NCBI GenBank assembly: GCA_018240935.1
Contig: JAFEEV010000316.1
Location: forward strand, 1 to 7,130
Length of the DNA: 7,130 bases
Reading direction: 5' to 3'
Origin: Pseudomonadota bacterium
GTDB taxonomy: Bacteria > Pseudomonadota > Gammaproteobacteria > Burkholderiales > Nitrosomonadaceae
In this document: positions 1-7,016 of the stretch, piece by piece
How positions within the stretch are numbered: position 1 is the stretch's first letter
How the letters are laid out: every line of letters starts with the position of its first letter
The notes under the pieces: generated by a model
Databases searched by the model: none
Told to the model about the DNA's origin: nothing
Seen by the model: only the letters and a program-made list of their open reading frames with translations
Translations under genes and position numbers: made by a program

Positions 1-1463
1 CGGTATTCGAACTGAAAAAAGCGCGCGAACGTGGCCATCTATTGGAAGGTCTGGCGGTTGCGTTATCCAATGTCGATGAAATCATCGCATTGATCAAGGC
101 CGCACCGACACCCGCCGACGCCAAGGAAGGTTTGATGGCGCGAACGTGGCATTCCAATCTGGTTGAAGAAATGCTGAAGCGCGCATTGGCCGATGCCAAT
201 GCCTTGCGCCCGGAAGGATTGGATAATGCCTTCGGTTTGCAAGCGCAAGGTTACCGGCTTTCCGACGCCCAAGCGCAAGCGATCCTGGATCTGCGCCTGC
301 AACGCTTGACCGGTCTGGAACAGGAAAAAATCGTCAACGAATATAAAGAAGTGATCGACAAGATCATCGACTATCTGGACATTCTGGCCAATCCGGAGCG
401 CATCACCGCCATCATCACGGAAGAACTGGACGCCATCCGGCAGCAATTCGGCGATAAACGGCGCAGCGAAATCGTGCTCGATGCGCAAAATTTAAGCATC
501 GAAGACTTGATCGCCCCCGCCGATGTCGTCGTGACGCTCTCGCACAGCGGTTATATCAAATCGCAACTGCTCGACGATTACCGCGCGCAAAAACGCGGCG
601 GACGCGGCAAGCTGGCAACCAGCACCAAAGAAGATGATTTCATCGACAAATTGTTCATTGCCAACACGCACGACTATATCCTGTGCTTCTCGAGTCTGGG
701 ACGGGTTTACTGGATCAAGGTTTACGAAGTGCCGCAAGGCGGACGGCAATCGCGCGGCAAACCGATCATCAATTGGGTGCAATTGGAAGAAGGCGAAAAA
801 ATCAACGCCATACTGCCGGTCAAGACCTTCGACGACGATCACTTCGTTTTCATGGCGACGGCTTTCGGCACCGTCAAGAAAACACCGCTCTCGGAATTTT
901 CCCGTCCGCGCAATAACGGCATCATTGCCATCGGTTTGGACGAAGGCGATTATCTGATCGGCGTCGAATTGACCGACGGCAAGCACGACGTGATGCTGTT
1001 CTCCGACAACGGCAAAGCCATGCGCTTCGATGAAAACGATGTGCGTCCGATGGGTCGCACCGCGCGCGGCGTGCGTGGCATGAAACTCGGCTCCGGGCAG
1101 CGGGTCATCTCGATGCTGGTGGCCGAAAGTGAAGAACTGGCGGTACTCACCGCAACGGAAAACGGTTACGGCAAACGCACACCGATCAGCGAATACACCC
1201 GCCACAACCGCGGCACGCAGGGCATGATCGCGATCATCACCAGCTCGCGCAACGGCAAGGTGGTGGCGGCGAAACTGGTCAAACCGGACGATGAAATCAT
1301 GCTGATCACCTCCGGCGGTGTGATGATCCGCACGCGCGTTAACGAAGTACGCGAAATGAGCCGCGCCACGCAAGGCGTTACGCTGATCAACCTCGATCCG
1401 GGTGAGAAATTGGCCGGATTGGAACGCGTCGTGGAAAGCGAAGAGAGCGAGGGCGACAGTTAA
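1..1463 (+). CDS. gyrA: DNA gyrase subunit A, C-terminal part (5' end outside window)
   Basis: GyrA is the breakage-reunion subunit of the A2B2 type II topoisomerase that introduces negative supercoils using ATP hydrolysed by GyrB. The reading frame is open from the left edge (first full codon at base 3) and encodes 486 visible residues. Against E. coli GyrA as I recall it, roughly the first 360 residues are missing, so the catalytic tyrosine and the quinolone-resistance region cannot be inspected. Visible are the end of the breakage-reunion domain with its coiled-coil C-gate (the ILDLRLQRLTGLEQEK stretch) and then the DNA-wrapping beta-pinwheel. The GyrA box QKRGGRG lies at bases 588-608; this motif separates gyrase from topoisomerase IV ParC, which lacks an intact one. 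Repeated blade motifs such as VFMATAFGTVKKT, VMLFSDNGKAMRF and AVLTATENGYGKRT follow. The protein ends in a short acidic tail (ESEESEGDS). A TTG at 42 is internal and not a start. The stop lies 28 nt before serC. Confidence 0.97.
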   Translation, partial: VFELKKARERGHLLEGLAVALSNVDEIIALIKAAPTPADAKEGLMARTWHSNLVEEMLKRALADANALRPEGLDNAFGLQAQGYRLSDAQAQAILDLRLQRLTGLEQEKIVNEYKEVIDKIIDYLDILANPERITAIITEELDAIRQQFGDKRRSEIVLDAQNLSIEDLIAPADVVVTLSHSGYIKSQLLDDYRAQKRGGRGKLATSTKEDDFIDKLFIANTHDYILCFSSLGRVYWIKVYEVPQGGRQSRGKPIINWVQLEEGEKINAILPVKTFDDDHFVFMATAFGTVKKTPLSEFSRPRNNGIIAIGLDEGDYLIGVELTDGKHDVMLFSDNGKAMRFDENDVRPMGRTARGVRGMKLGSGQRVISMLVAESEELAVLTATENGYGKRTPISEYTRHNRGTQGMIAIITSSRNGKVVAAKLVKPDDEIMLITSGGVMIRTRVNEVREMSRATQGVTLINLDPGEKLAGLERVVESEESEGDS

Positions 1464-1491
1464 CCGCTGACAATCTACCGGGAAACACGCA

Positions 1492-2571
1492 ATGGAACAG
1501 ATCTATAATTTCAGCGCCGGACCCGCAGTGCTCCCCAAGGAAGTGCTGCAACAGGCACGCGACGAAATGCTGGATTGGCGCGGCAGCGGCATGTCGGTCA
1601 TGGAAATGAGCCACCGCGGCAAGGAATTCATGGCCATCGCTGAGCAAACGGAAAACGATTTACGCGAACTGGCGGGAATTCCGCAAAATTATAAGGTGCT
1701 ATTCCTGCAAGGCGGCGCTTCCAGCCAATTTGCCATGGTGCCGATGAATCTGCTGCGCGGCAAAACCAGCGCGGATTACATCAACACCGGCCAATGGTCG
1801 GCCAAAGCGATCGAAGAAGCCAGCCGCTATTGCAGCGTCAATGTCGCCGCGTCATCCGAAGACGCAAATTTCACCTACGTGCCGCCGCAAGAGCAATGGC
1901 GCCTCAACGCGCAAGCCGCGTATGTGCATTACACCAGCAATGAAACCATCGGCGGTGTCGAATTTCATTGGGTGCCCCAAGTGGATGTTCCACTGATCGT
2001 CGACATGTCGTCCGACATCTTGTCACGGCCGCTGGACGTGACCCGTTTCGGCTTGATTTACGCCGGCGCGCAAAAAAATCTCGGCCCCGCCGGGTTGACG
2101 CTGGTGATCGTGCGCGAGGATCTGCTCGGAAAACCTCTGCCCGGCACACCGACTTTGTACGATTATCAAATTCACGCTCAGAACGACTCGATGTACAACA
2201 CGCCGCCCACTTATGCCATGTACATCACCGGCTTGGTGCTCGCCTGGCTGAAAAAACAGGGCGGACTGGCGGCCATGGAAAAAATCAATATCGCTAAGGC
2301 GGATCTGTTATACAACTATCTCGACAGCACCGGTTTCTATCATTGTCCGGTCGCCAAAGCCGACCGTTCGCGCATGAACGTGCCGTTCACATTGAAAGAT
2401 TCCGCGCTCGACGGCGAATTTCTCAAACAAGCGCAACACAACGGCCTATTGCAACTGAAAGGCCACCGCTCGGTCGGCGGCATGCGCGCATCGATCTACA
2501 ATGCCATGCCGCTCGAAGGTGTCGCAAAACTCGTCGCATTCATGAAGGAGTTTGCCAATCGCCATGCCTGA
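1492..2571 (+). CDS. serC: Phosphoserine aminotransferase
   Basis: SerC is a cytosolic PLP enzyme (fold type I, class V aminotransferase) that converts 3-phosphohydroxypyruvate and glutamate to O-phosphoserine. The same enzyme also acts on the erythronate-derived intermediate of pyridoxal phosphate synthesis (the pdxF activity). The 359 residues match the usual length of about 360. Visible landmarks are the N-terminal YNFSAGPAVLP, the substrate-binding SHRGKEF (His41, Arg42), the phosphate-site GGASSQF (74-80), DMSSD (171-175), the AGAQKNLGPAG segment with the presumed PLP lysine Lys195, and the C-terminal GHRSVGGMRAS. The ATG at 1492 gives the family-standard N-terminus, with a modest ribosome-binding sequence GGGAA at 1480-1484. 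The gene follows gyrA by 28 nt with no evident terminator or promoter between them. Its 3' end overlaps the dehydrogenase supplying its substrate. No truncation or odd residue is seen. Confidence 0.97.
   Translation: MEQIYNFSAGPAVLPKEVLQQARDEMLDWRGSGMSVMEMSHRGKEFMAIAEQTENDLRELAGIPQNYKVLFLQGGASSQFAMVPMNLLRGKTSADYINTGQWSAKAIEEASRYCSVNVAASSEDANFTYVPPQEQWRLNAQAAYVHYTSNETIGGVEFHWVPQVDVPLIVDMSSDILSRPLDVTRFGLIYAGAQKNLGPAGLTLVIVREDLLGKPLPGTPTLYDYQIHAQNDSMYNTPPTYAMYITGLVLAWLKKQGGLAAMEKINIAKADLLYNYLDSTGFYHCPVAKADRSRMNVPFTLKDSALDGEFLKQAQHNGLLQLKGHRSVGGMRASIYNAMPLEGVAKLVAFMKEFANRHA
2545..2550 (+). promoter_or_regulatory. Ribosome-binding site for serA, inside serC
   Basis: AAGGAG is a strong Shine-Dalgarno match lying within the last codons of serC. 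It sits 13 nt before the ATG at 2564 but only 1 nt before the in-frame TTG at 2552. This spacing rules out the TTG and supports the ATG, although 13 nt is on the long side. Confidence 0.65.
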
Positions 2572-3754
2572 ACAACAACCCTTTAAAATTCTGACGCTCA
2601 ACGCGATTTCAGCGCACGGACTCAACCGCTTTCCCGCCGGCCGTTATCAGGTCGGTCATGACATTGAGGAACCGGATGCCATCTTGGTGCGCTCGCACAA
2701 TATGCTGAATAGCACCATCCCGGCGAGCGTCAAAGCCATTGGCCGCGCCGGCGCGGGCACCAATAATATTCCGGTCGGCGCGATGAACGCGCGCGGCGTG
2801 CCGGTGTTCAACACGCCCGGCGCCAACGCCAACGCCGTCAAGGAATTGGTGCTGGCGAGCCTGTTTCTGGCTGCGCGCAATCTGGTGCCGGCGCTGCAAT
2901 TCGCCGGCAGCCTGCAAGGCGACGATGCGGCGTTGAATAAGCAAGCCGAGGACGGCAAAAAACACTTTTCCGGCATCGAATTGCCGGGACGCACACTGGG
3001 CGTGATCGGTCTGGGAGAAATCGGCCGTCTGGTCGCCAATTCGGCCATCCGGCTCGGTATGAAAGTGATCGGTTTCGACCCGAAAATCACCGTCGAATCG
3101 GCCTGGAGCCTGTCGGCGGAAGTCAAGAAAGCCAACAGCATGGAAGATTTGCTGCGCCATAGCGAATTCGTCAGCGTGCATGTGCCGTTGCTCGATTCGA
3201 CACGGCATTTGATCAATGACAAAAGCATAGCGCTGATGAAGCATCATGCGATTCTGCTGAATTTTTCGCGCGCCGCGATTGTCGACGAAGACGCCGTCCT
3301 GCAAGCCATCGCCGCGAATAAAATCAAAACCTACGTCAGCGATTTTCCCAGCCAGAAACTGCAACACCAGAAAGGCGTGATCACCCTGCCGCACCTCGGT
3401 GCATCGACCGCTGAGGCGGAAGATAATTGCGCCGTGATGGTCGTCGACCAGTTGATCGATTACCTGCAAAACGGCAATATCGCCAACACCGTCAATTTTC
3501 CCGATACGCAGATGGAACGCGAAGTACCCTACCGCGTTGCCGTCGCCAATGCCAACGTGCCGAACATTCTCGGGCAGATCTCGACCAGCATGGCTCAAGC
3601 CGGGTTGAACATCCATACCATGATTAACAAATCGCGCGGCGAGATGGCGTATACCCTGGTCGATACCGACAGCCCGGTACCGCCGCCTGTTCTGCGCGGG
3701 ATTGCATCGATCAGCGGCGTGCTGATGGCGCGCTACCTGCCGTTTGCGCAGTAA
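2564..3754 (+). CDS. serA: D-3-phosphoglycerate dehydrogenase, short ACT-domain type
   Basis: This enzyme oxidises 3-phosphoglycerate to 3-phosphohydroxypyruvate with NAD, the first committed step of serine synthesis and the step supplying SerC. From the ATG at 2564 it has 396 residues, close to E. coli SerA (about 410). The N-terminal substrate domain is abbreviated, moving quickly from ILTLNAIS to RAGAGTNNIP, as in the roughly 390-residue PGDH type I recall from Firmicutes and Bacteroidetes. The Rossmann motif GLGEIG is at 149-154, with an acidic residue at the end of the next strand (FDP, Asp172) favouring NAD. Catalytic Arg236 (NFSRAAIVDE) and His277 (LPHLGAST) are present. The usual DVFxxEP segment carrying the catalytic Glu is replaced by SDFPSQ (259-264). 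An ACT domain (about 325-396, starting RVAVANANVPNILGQIS) suggests allosteric control, probably by serine. The 8-nt overlap with serC implies translational coupling. Another 2-hydroxyacid dehydrogenase activity is possible but unlikely beside serC. Confidence 0.9.
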   Translation: MPEQQPFKILTLNAISAHGLNRFPAGRYQVGHDIEEPDAILVRSHNMLNSTIPASVKAIGRAGAGTNNIPVGAMNARGVPVFNTPGANANAVKELVLASLFLAARNLVPALQFAGSLQGDDAALNKQAEDGKKHFSGIELPGRTLGVIGLGEIGRLVANSAIRLGMKVIGFDPKITVESAWSLSAEVKKANSMEDLLRHSEFVSVHVPLLDSTRHLINDKSIALMKHHAILLNFSRAAIVDEDAVLQAIAANKIKTYVSDFPSQKLQHQKGVITLPHLGASTAEAEDNCAVMVVDQLIDYLQNGNIANTVNFPDTQMEREVPYRVAVANANVPNILGQISTSMAQAGLNIHTMINKSRGEMAYTLVDTDSPVPPPVLRGIASISGVLMARYLPFAQ

Positions 3755-3761
3755 ACTGCGC
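3746..3761 (+). repeat. Small inverted repeat across the serA stop codon
   Basis: GCGCAG and CTGCGC form a perfect 6-bp stem around a TAAA loop that contains the serA stop codon. No T-tract follows, so this is not a standard intrinsic terminator. It could be a minor mRNA stability or translation-pausing element, or chance. Confidence 0.3.
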
Positions 3762-3795
3762 GCAATGACTGTATTGTCCAATTATTAGCCAAGCT

Positions 3796-4866
3796 ATGTC
3801 CGAACAACTCAAACAACTCCGCGATCAAATCGACGCCATCGACGACCAATTGCTGCAACTCGTCAGCCGGCGTGCCGGATTGGCGCAACAAGTCGGCAAG
3901 ATCAAAAAAAGCGGCATCATCTACCGGCCCGAACGCGAAGCGCAAATCCTGGCGCGCATGAAGCAGCACAATCCCGGTCCGATCAGCAACGAGCATATCC
4001 AGCAATTGTTCACCGAAATCATGTCGCTGTGCCGCGCGCTGGAAAAACCGATGAGCGTGGCTTACCTCGGCCCGAACGGCACTTTCTCCGAAGAGGCCGC
4101 GCTGAAACGTTTCGGCAACGCGATCACCGAAGTGCCGTGCGATTCGATCGACGACGTGTTCCGTACCGTGGAATCGGATACCGCCCATTACGGCGTGGTG
4201 CCGGTGGAAAACTCATCCGAAGGCGCGGTCGGCAGAACCATGGATTTGCTGCTGCAAACCCCGCTCAGCATTTGCGGCGAAATTCAATTGCCGGTGCATC
4301 AGTTCTTGATGGCGCAGCAAACCGATCTGACGCACATCCGCAAAATCTATTCGCACCCGCAATCGCTGGCGCAATGCCATCATTGGCTAAGCGCCAATCT
4401 GCCGCATTTGCCCAGCTCCGCGCTGATCCATGCCGCCAGCAACGCCGAAGCCGCACGCCAAGCCGCCGCCGACCATCAAGCGGCAGCGATCGCCGGACGA
4501 AGGGCTGCGGAATTATTCGGATTGACGATTTGCGCGGAAAACATCGAGGACGATCCGAAAAACACCACGCGTTTTTTAGTCGTCGGCAAGCAATCGGTCG
4601 ATGTCTCGGGGAAAGATAAAACTTCGCTGATCGTCTCGACCGGCAACCGTTCCGGTGCGATTTACGCCCTGCTCGAACCGCTGGCGCAGCACGGCGTCAG
4701 CATGAGCCGCCTGGAATCGCGCCCGTCGCGCACCGGGTTATGGCAATACGTGTTTTTTATCGATCTGGAAGGGCATCAGCGCGACGGCAACGTTGCAGCA
4801 GCCCTAGCGGCATTACGGGAGAAGGCGGCTTTCCTGAAAATCCTCGGGTCGTACCCGGCATCGTAA
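3796..4866 (+). CDS. pheA: Bifunctional chorismate mutase/prephenate dehydratase (P-protein)
   Basis: The P-protein converts chorismate to prephenate and then to phenylpyruvate, the branch leading to phenylalanine. Its 356 residues hold three domains. An AroQ-type chorismate mutase occupies about 1-85 (LRDQIDAIDDQLL, RRAGLAQQVGKIKK, YRPEREAQIL), with the Arg/Lys/Glu residues expected for the all-helical active site. Prephenate dehydratase occupies about 86-265 (YLGPNGTFSEEA at 90-101, VVPVENSSEG at 134-143, and the catalytic TRF motif at 258-260). A C-terminal ACT domain follows, with SGAIYALLEPL (286-296) and the Phe-binding ESRP (307-310), predicting feedback inhibition by phenylalanine. 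The ATG at 3796 gives the standard start MSEQLKQLRDQIDAID; an in-frame TGA lies at 3766-3768 and no clear Shine-Dalgarno sequence is seen. The gene begins 41 nt after serA. I see no leader peptide rich in Phe codons, so attenuation is not evident. Confidence 0.96.
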   Translation: MSEQLKQLRDQIDAIDDQLLQLVSRRAGLAQQVGKIKKSGIIYRPEREAQILARMKQHNPGPISNEHIQQLFTEIMSLCRALEKPMSVAYLGPNGTFSEEAALKRFGNAITEVPCDSIDDVFRTVESDTAHYGVVPVENSSEGAVGRTMDLLLQTPLSICGEIQLPVHQFLMAQQTDLTHIRKIYSHPQSLAQCHHWLSANLPHLPSSALIHAASNAEAARQAAADHQAAAIAGRRAAELFGLTICAENIEDDPKNTTRFLVVGKQSVDVSGKDKTSLIVSTGNRSGAIYALLEPLAQHGVSMSRLESRPSRTGLWQYVFFIDLEGHQRDGNVAAALAALREKAAFLKILGSYPAS

Positions 4867-4950
4867 CCGCCGGTTGTTCCATCCTCTTGAATCTACTCAA
4901 CTGATCCAATTTTTCAATTTTGTTTTTTAATCAATAACACCATAAATCTT
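4867..4950 (+). promoter_or_regulatory. AT-rich leader before hisC, possible weak promoter
   Basis: This 84-nt gap is the longest between genes in the cluster and much richer in A/T than its flanks. It holds a near-perfect tandem 8-mer (CAATTTTT at 4907-4914, CAATTTTG at 4915-4922) followed by a run of six T. TTGTTT at 4920 and CATAAA at 4941 give a poor -35/-10 pair with a 15-nt spacer. There is no convincing hairpin for a terminator and no Shine-Dalgarno sequence before the hisC ATG. A promoter here is a guess. Confidence 0.2.
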
Positions 4951-6069
4951 ATGAATCTTTGCGATTTTGCTCCGGAATATATCCGTTCGATCCAACCGTA
5001 CCAACCCGGCAAACCGATTTCAGAATTGGCGCGCGAATTAGGACTGGATGAGTCGTACATCATTAAACTGGCGTCCAACGAAAATCCGCTCGGCACCAGC
5101 CCGCTCGCATTGGATGCGATGATCAACACACTGCATGACGTCGCGCTGTACCCGGACGGCAGCGGCTATGAACTGAAAGCCGCATTGTCGAAACGTTACG
5201 GTGTCGATCCCGAGCAAATCGTTCTGGGCAACGGCTCCAACGATGTACTGGATCTGGCCGCGCGCGTGTTCCTGAAACCGGGCGCCAGCGCGGTGTATTC
5301 ACAGCATGCTTTTGCAGTGTATCCGCTGGTGGTGCAAATGATCGGCGCCAACGGTATTGCCGTTCCCGCATGCGATTACGGTCACGATCTGCCTGCGATG
5401 CTCGACGCCATCACGCCGGAAACGCGCGTCGTCTTTATCGCCAGCCCCAACAACCCGACCGGCACGTTATCCAGTGAAGAAGACTTGCTGCGCTTCATGG
5501 AGCGGGTATCGCGCGATGTGTTGGTGGTCATGGACGAAGCGTATTACGAATACTTGCCGGAAGCGAACAAGCCGGACAGCATCCAATGGCTGAAACAATT
5601 TTCCAATTTGCTGATCACGCGCACGTTCTCCAAAGTGTACGGTTTGGCGGGCGTGCGCGTCGGCTTCGGGTTGACGCACCCCGATGTCGCGAATCTGATG
5701 AACCGCGTGCGGCAACCGTTCAATGTCAGCAGCATCGGCCTGACCGGCGCGCTGGCGGCGCTGCACGACGCCGAGTTCGTGCAACGTTCGTACGCGCTGA
5801 ACCGCGCCGGTATGCTGCAACTGACCGACGGCTTCCGCAAAATGGGGATTGAATACATTCCCTCGTACGGCAATTTCATCAGCTTCCGCGTCAAGGGCGA
5901 AGCCGCCAACACGCCGGAAGTGTATCAAAGCCTGCTGCGTCAGGGGGTCATCGTGCGTCCATTGGGTATTTACGAAATGCCGCATCACCTGCGTGTCACC
6001 ATCGGGCTCGAAGCGCAAAACCGGCGCTTCCTCGAGTCGCTCGAGCACGCTTTGAGCGAATTGGGTTAA
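4951..6069 (+). CDS. hisC: Histidinol-phosphate aminotransferase (HisC2-like)
   Basis: HisC is a PLP-dependent class I/II (fold type I) aminotransferase converting imidazole acetol phosphate and glutamate to histidinol phosphate in histidine synthesis. The 372 residues are slightly longer than the E. coli enzyme (about 356), as in the HisC2 group. Visible elements are SNENPLG (42-48), SPNNPTGT (165-172), MDEAYYEY with Asp195, which should bind the pyridine nitrogen, TRTFSKVYGLAGVRVGF with PLP Lys228 and Arg236, and the carboxylate- or phosphate-binding region near VRPLG and HLRVTIG. The ATG at 4951 gives the usual N-terminus leading into IRSIQPYQPGKPISELAREL. It lacks a Shine-Dalgarno sequence, but no better start is seen. 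It sits between pheA and tyrA instead of in a his operon. In the Pseudomonas gyrA-rpsA block the homologue in this position is regarded as a broad-specificity imidazole-acetol-phosphate/aromatic aminotransferase, so a role in Phe and Tyr synthesis is plausible; substrate range cannot be read from sequence. Confidence 0.93.
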   Translation: MNLCDFAPEYIRSIQPYQPGKPISELARELGLDESYIIKLASNENPLGTSPLALDAMINTLHDVALYPDGSGYELKAALSKRYGVDPEQIVLGNGSNDVLDLAARVFLKPGASAVYSQHAFAVYPLVVQMIGANGIAVPACDYGHDLPAMLDAITPETRVVFIASPNNPTGTLSSEEDLLRFMERVSRDVLVVMDEAYYEYLPEANKPDSIQWLKQFSNLLITRTFSKVYGLAGVRVGFGLTHPDVANLMNRVRQPFNVSSIGLTGALAALHDAEFVQRSYALNRAGMLQLTDGFRKMGIEYIPSYGNFISFRVKGEAANTPEVYQSLLRQGVIVRPLGIYEMPHHLRVTIGLEAQNRRFLESLEHALSELG

Positions 6070-6092
6070 TTCCACACTATCCGGTAACTGCC

Positions 6093-6980
6093 ATGACAAC
6101 CGCAACAGCTCTGAATAAACTGGTCATCATCGGCGTCGGCCTGATCGGCGGATCGTTCGCGCTGGCGCTGCGTAAAGCCGGTCTGGTCAAACATATCACC
6201 GGCATCGGCCGCAGCCCGGCCAACATGCAACGCGCCGCCGAGCTGGGCGTGATCGATGAAATCGCCAGCGATACCGCATCGGCGTTGCACAACGCCGATC
6301 TGGTGCTCCTCGCGATGCCGGTCGGCCAGACGGCTGCGACCATGGAACGCATCGCACCGCACCTGCACGCCAACACGCTCATCACCGACGCCGGCAGCAC
6401 CAAGCAGGATGTCGTCACCGCCGCACGCCACTACCTGCCACTGCAAAACCGCCATCACTTCGTCCCCGGCCATCCGATCGCCGGTGCCGAACACAGCGGC
6501 GTGCAAGCGGCGCAAGCGGATTTGTATACCAACAAGCATGTAATCCTGACACCATTGCCGGAAACCGCCGTGGCAGCCGTCGAACGCGTGCAACAATTAT
6601 GGCAAGCCTGCGGCGCCAACGTCTCGCTGATGCCCGCCGATGAACACGACCGCGTGCTGGCCGCGACCAGCCATTTGCCGCACTTGCTGGCATTCACACT
6701 GATGAATCACCTCAACCACAGCACCGATCATCCCGAAAACCTGCTGCGTTTCGCCGGCAGCGGCTTCCGCGACTTCACCCGCATCGCCAGCAGCTCCCCG
6801 GAAATGTGGCGCGATATTTGTCTGGCGAATCGCGAGGCGCTGCTTACGCAGATAAAGGCGTATCAGAATGAGTTGAACAGCTTGCGGGAAATGCTGGAAA
6901 AGCATGACGGTGAAAGGCTAGGACAAGCGTTTGCGCAGGCGCGGGGTATGCGGGAGGATTGGTTGAAAAACAAAAAGTAG
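6093..6980 (+). CDS. tyrA: Prephenate/arogenate dehydrogenase
   Basis: TyrA oxidatively decarboxylates prephenate to 4-hydroxyphenylpyruvate, or arogenate to tyrosine, using NAD(P). The 295 residues fit the monofunctional type without a fused chorismate mutase or ACT domain, so Tyr feedback through an ACT domain is not expected. Visible features are the Rossmann motif GVGLIGGS (14-21), DAGSTK (99-104), the PGHPIAGAEHSG segment with the presumed catalytic His127 and a nearby His134, SHLPH (193-197), and GSGFRDFTRIA (222-232) in the helical dimerisation/substrate domain. At the end of the second Rossmann strand the sequence is GIGRS (37-41), without the Asp or Glu usual for NAD preference, so NADP use is possible. 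The ATG at 6093 lies 23 nt after the hisC stop, with only a weak GGTAA upstream at 6083-6087. The adjacent aminotransferase gene would supply either arogenate formation or the last transamination. Prephenate versus arogenate specificity cannot be decided here. Confidence 0.93.
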   Translation: MTTATALNKLVIIGVGLIGGSFALALRKAGLVKHITGIGRSPANMQRAAELGVIDEIASDTASALHNADLVLLAMPVGQTAATMERIAPHLHANTLITDAGSTKQDVVTAARHYLPLQNRHHFVPGHPIAGAEHSGVQAAQADLYTNKHVILTPLPETAVAAVERVQQLWQACGANVSLMPADEHDRVLAATSHLPHLLAFTLMNHLNHSTDHPENLLRFAGSGFRDFTRIASSSPEMWRDICLANREALLTQIKAYQNELNSLREMLEKHDGERLGQAFAQARGMREDWLKNKK

Positions 6981-7001
6981 TGTCTCTTTGCTATTTATTC
7001 T

Positions 7002-7016
7002 CTAATTTATAATTAG
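7002..7016. repeat. AT-rich palindrome containing TATAAT, beside the mobile-element end
   Basis: CTAATT and AATTAG form a perfect 6-bp inverted repeat around TAT. It contains an exact TATAAT (7008-7013), but no good -35 hexamer lies 16-18 nt upstream, so promoter activity is uncertain. Its right arm ends in TTAG, directly before the putative element terminus at 7017; TTAG and CTAA both fit the YTAR target of IS5-type elements. It lacks a GC-rich stem and a T-tract, so it does not look like a tyrA terminator. Confidence 0.35.

Noticed and set aside
42..44. TTG at 42 as a start for a separate gyrA C-terminal protein
   Set aside because: The frame is open upstream to the window edge and encodes conserved GyrA residues (FELKKARERGHLLEGL), so this is an internal Leu codon.
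492..1373. A 293-codon open frame on the minus strand opposite gyrA
   Set aside because: No recognisable domain and a shadow-like composition, while the + strand clearly encodes the GyrA pinwheel.
2552..2554. TTG at 2552 as the serA start
   Set aside because: It is only 1 nt from AAGGAG, whereas the ATG at 2564 has workable spacing and gives the usual short N-terminus.
3746..3765. Intrinsic terminator after serA
   Set aside because: The 6-bp stem has no following T-tract and pheA begins 41 nt after the serA stop, so read-through is more likely.
2609..3781. A 390-codon open frame on the minus strand opposite nearly all of serA
   Set aside because: Its composition is rich in His, Gln, Arg and Asp without family motifs, as expected for the mirror of a real gene with biased codons. 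The + strand frame has unmistakable PGDH motifs.
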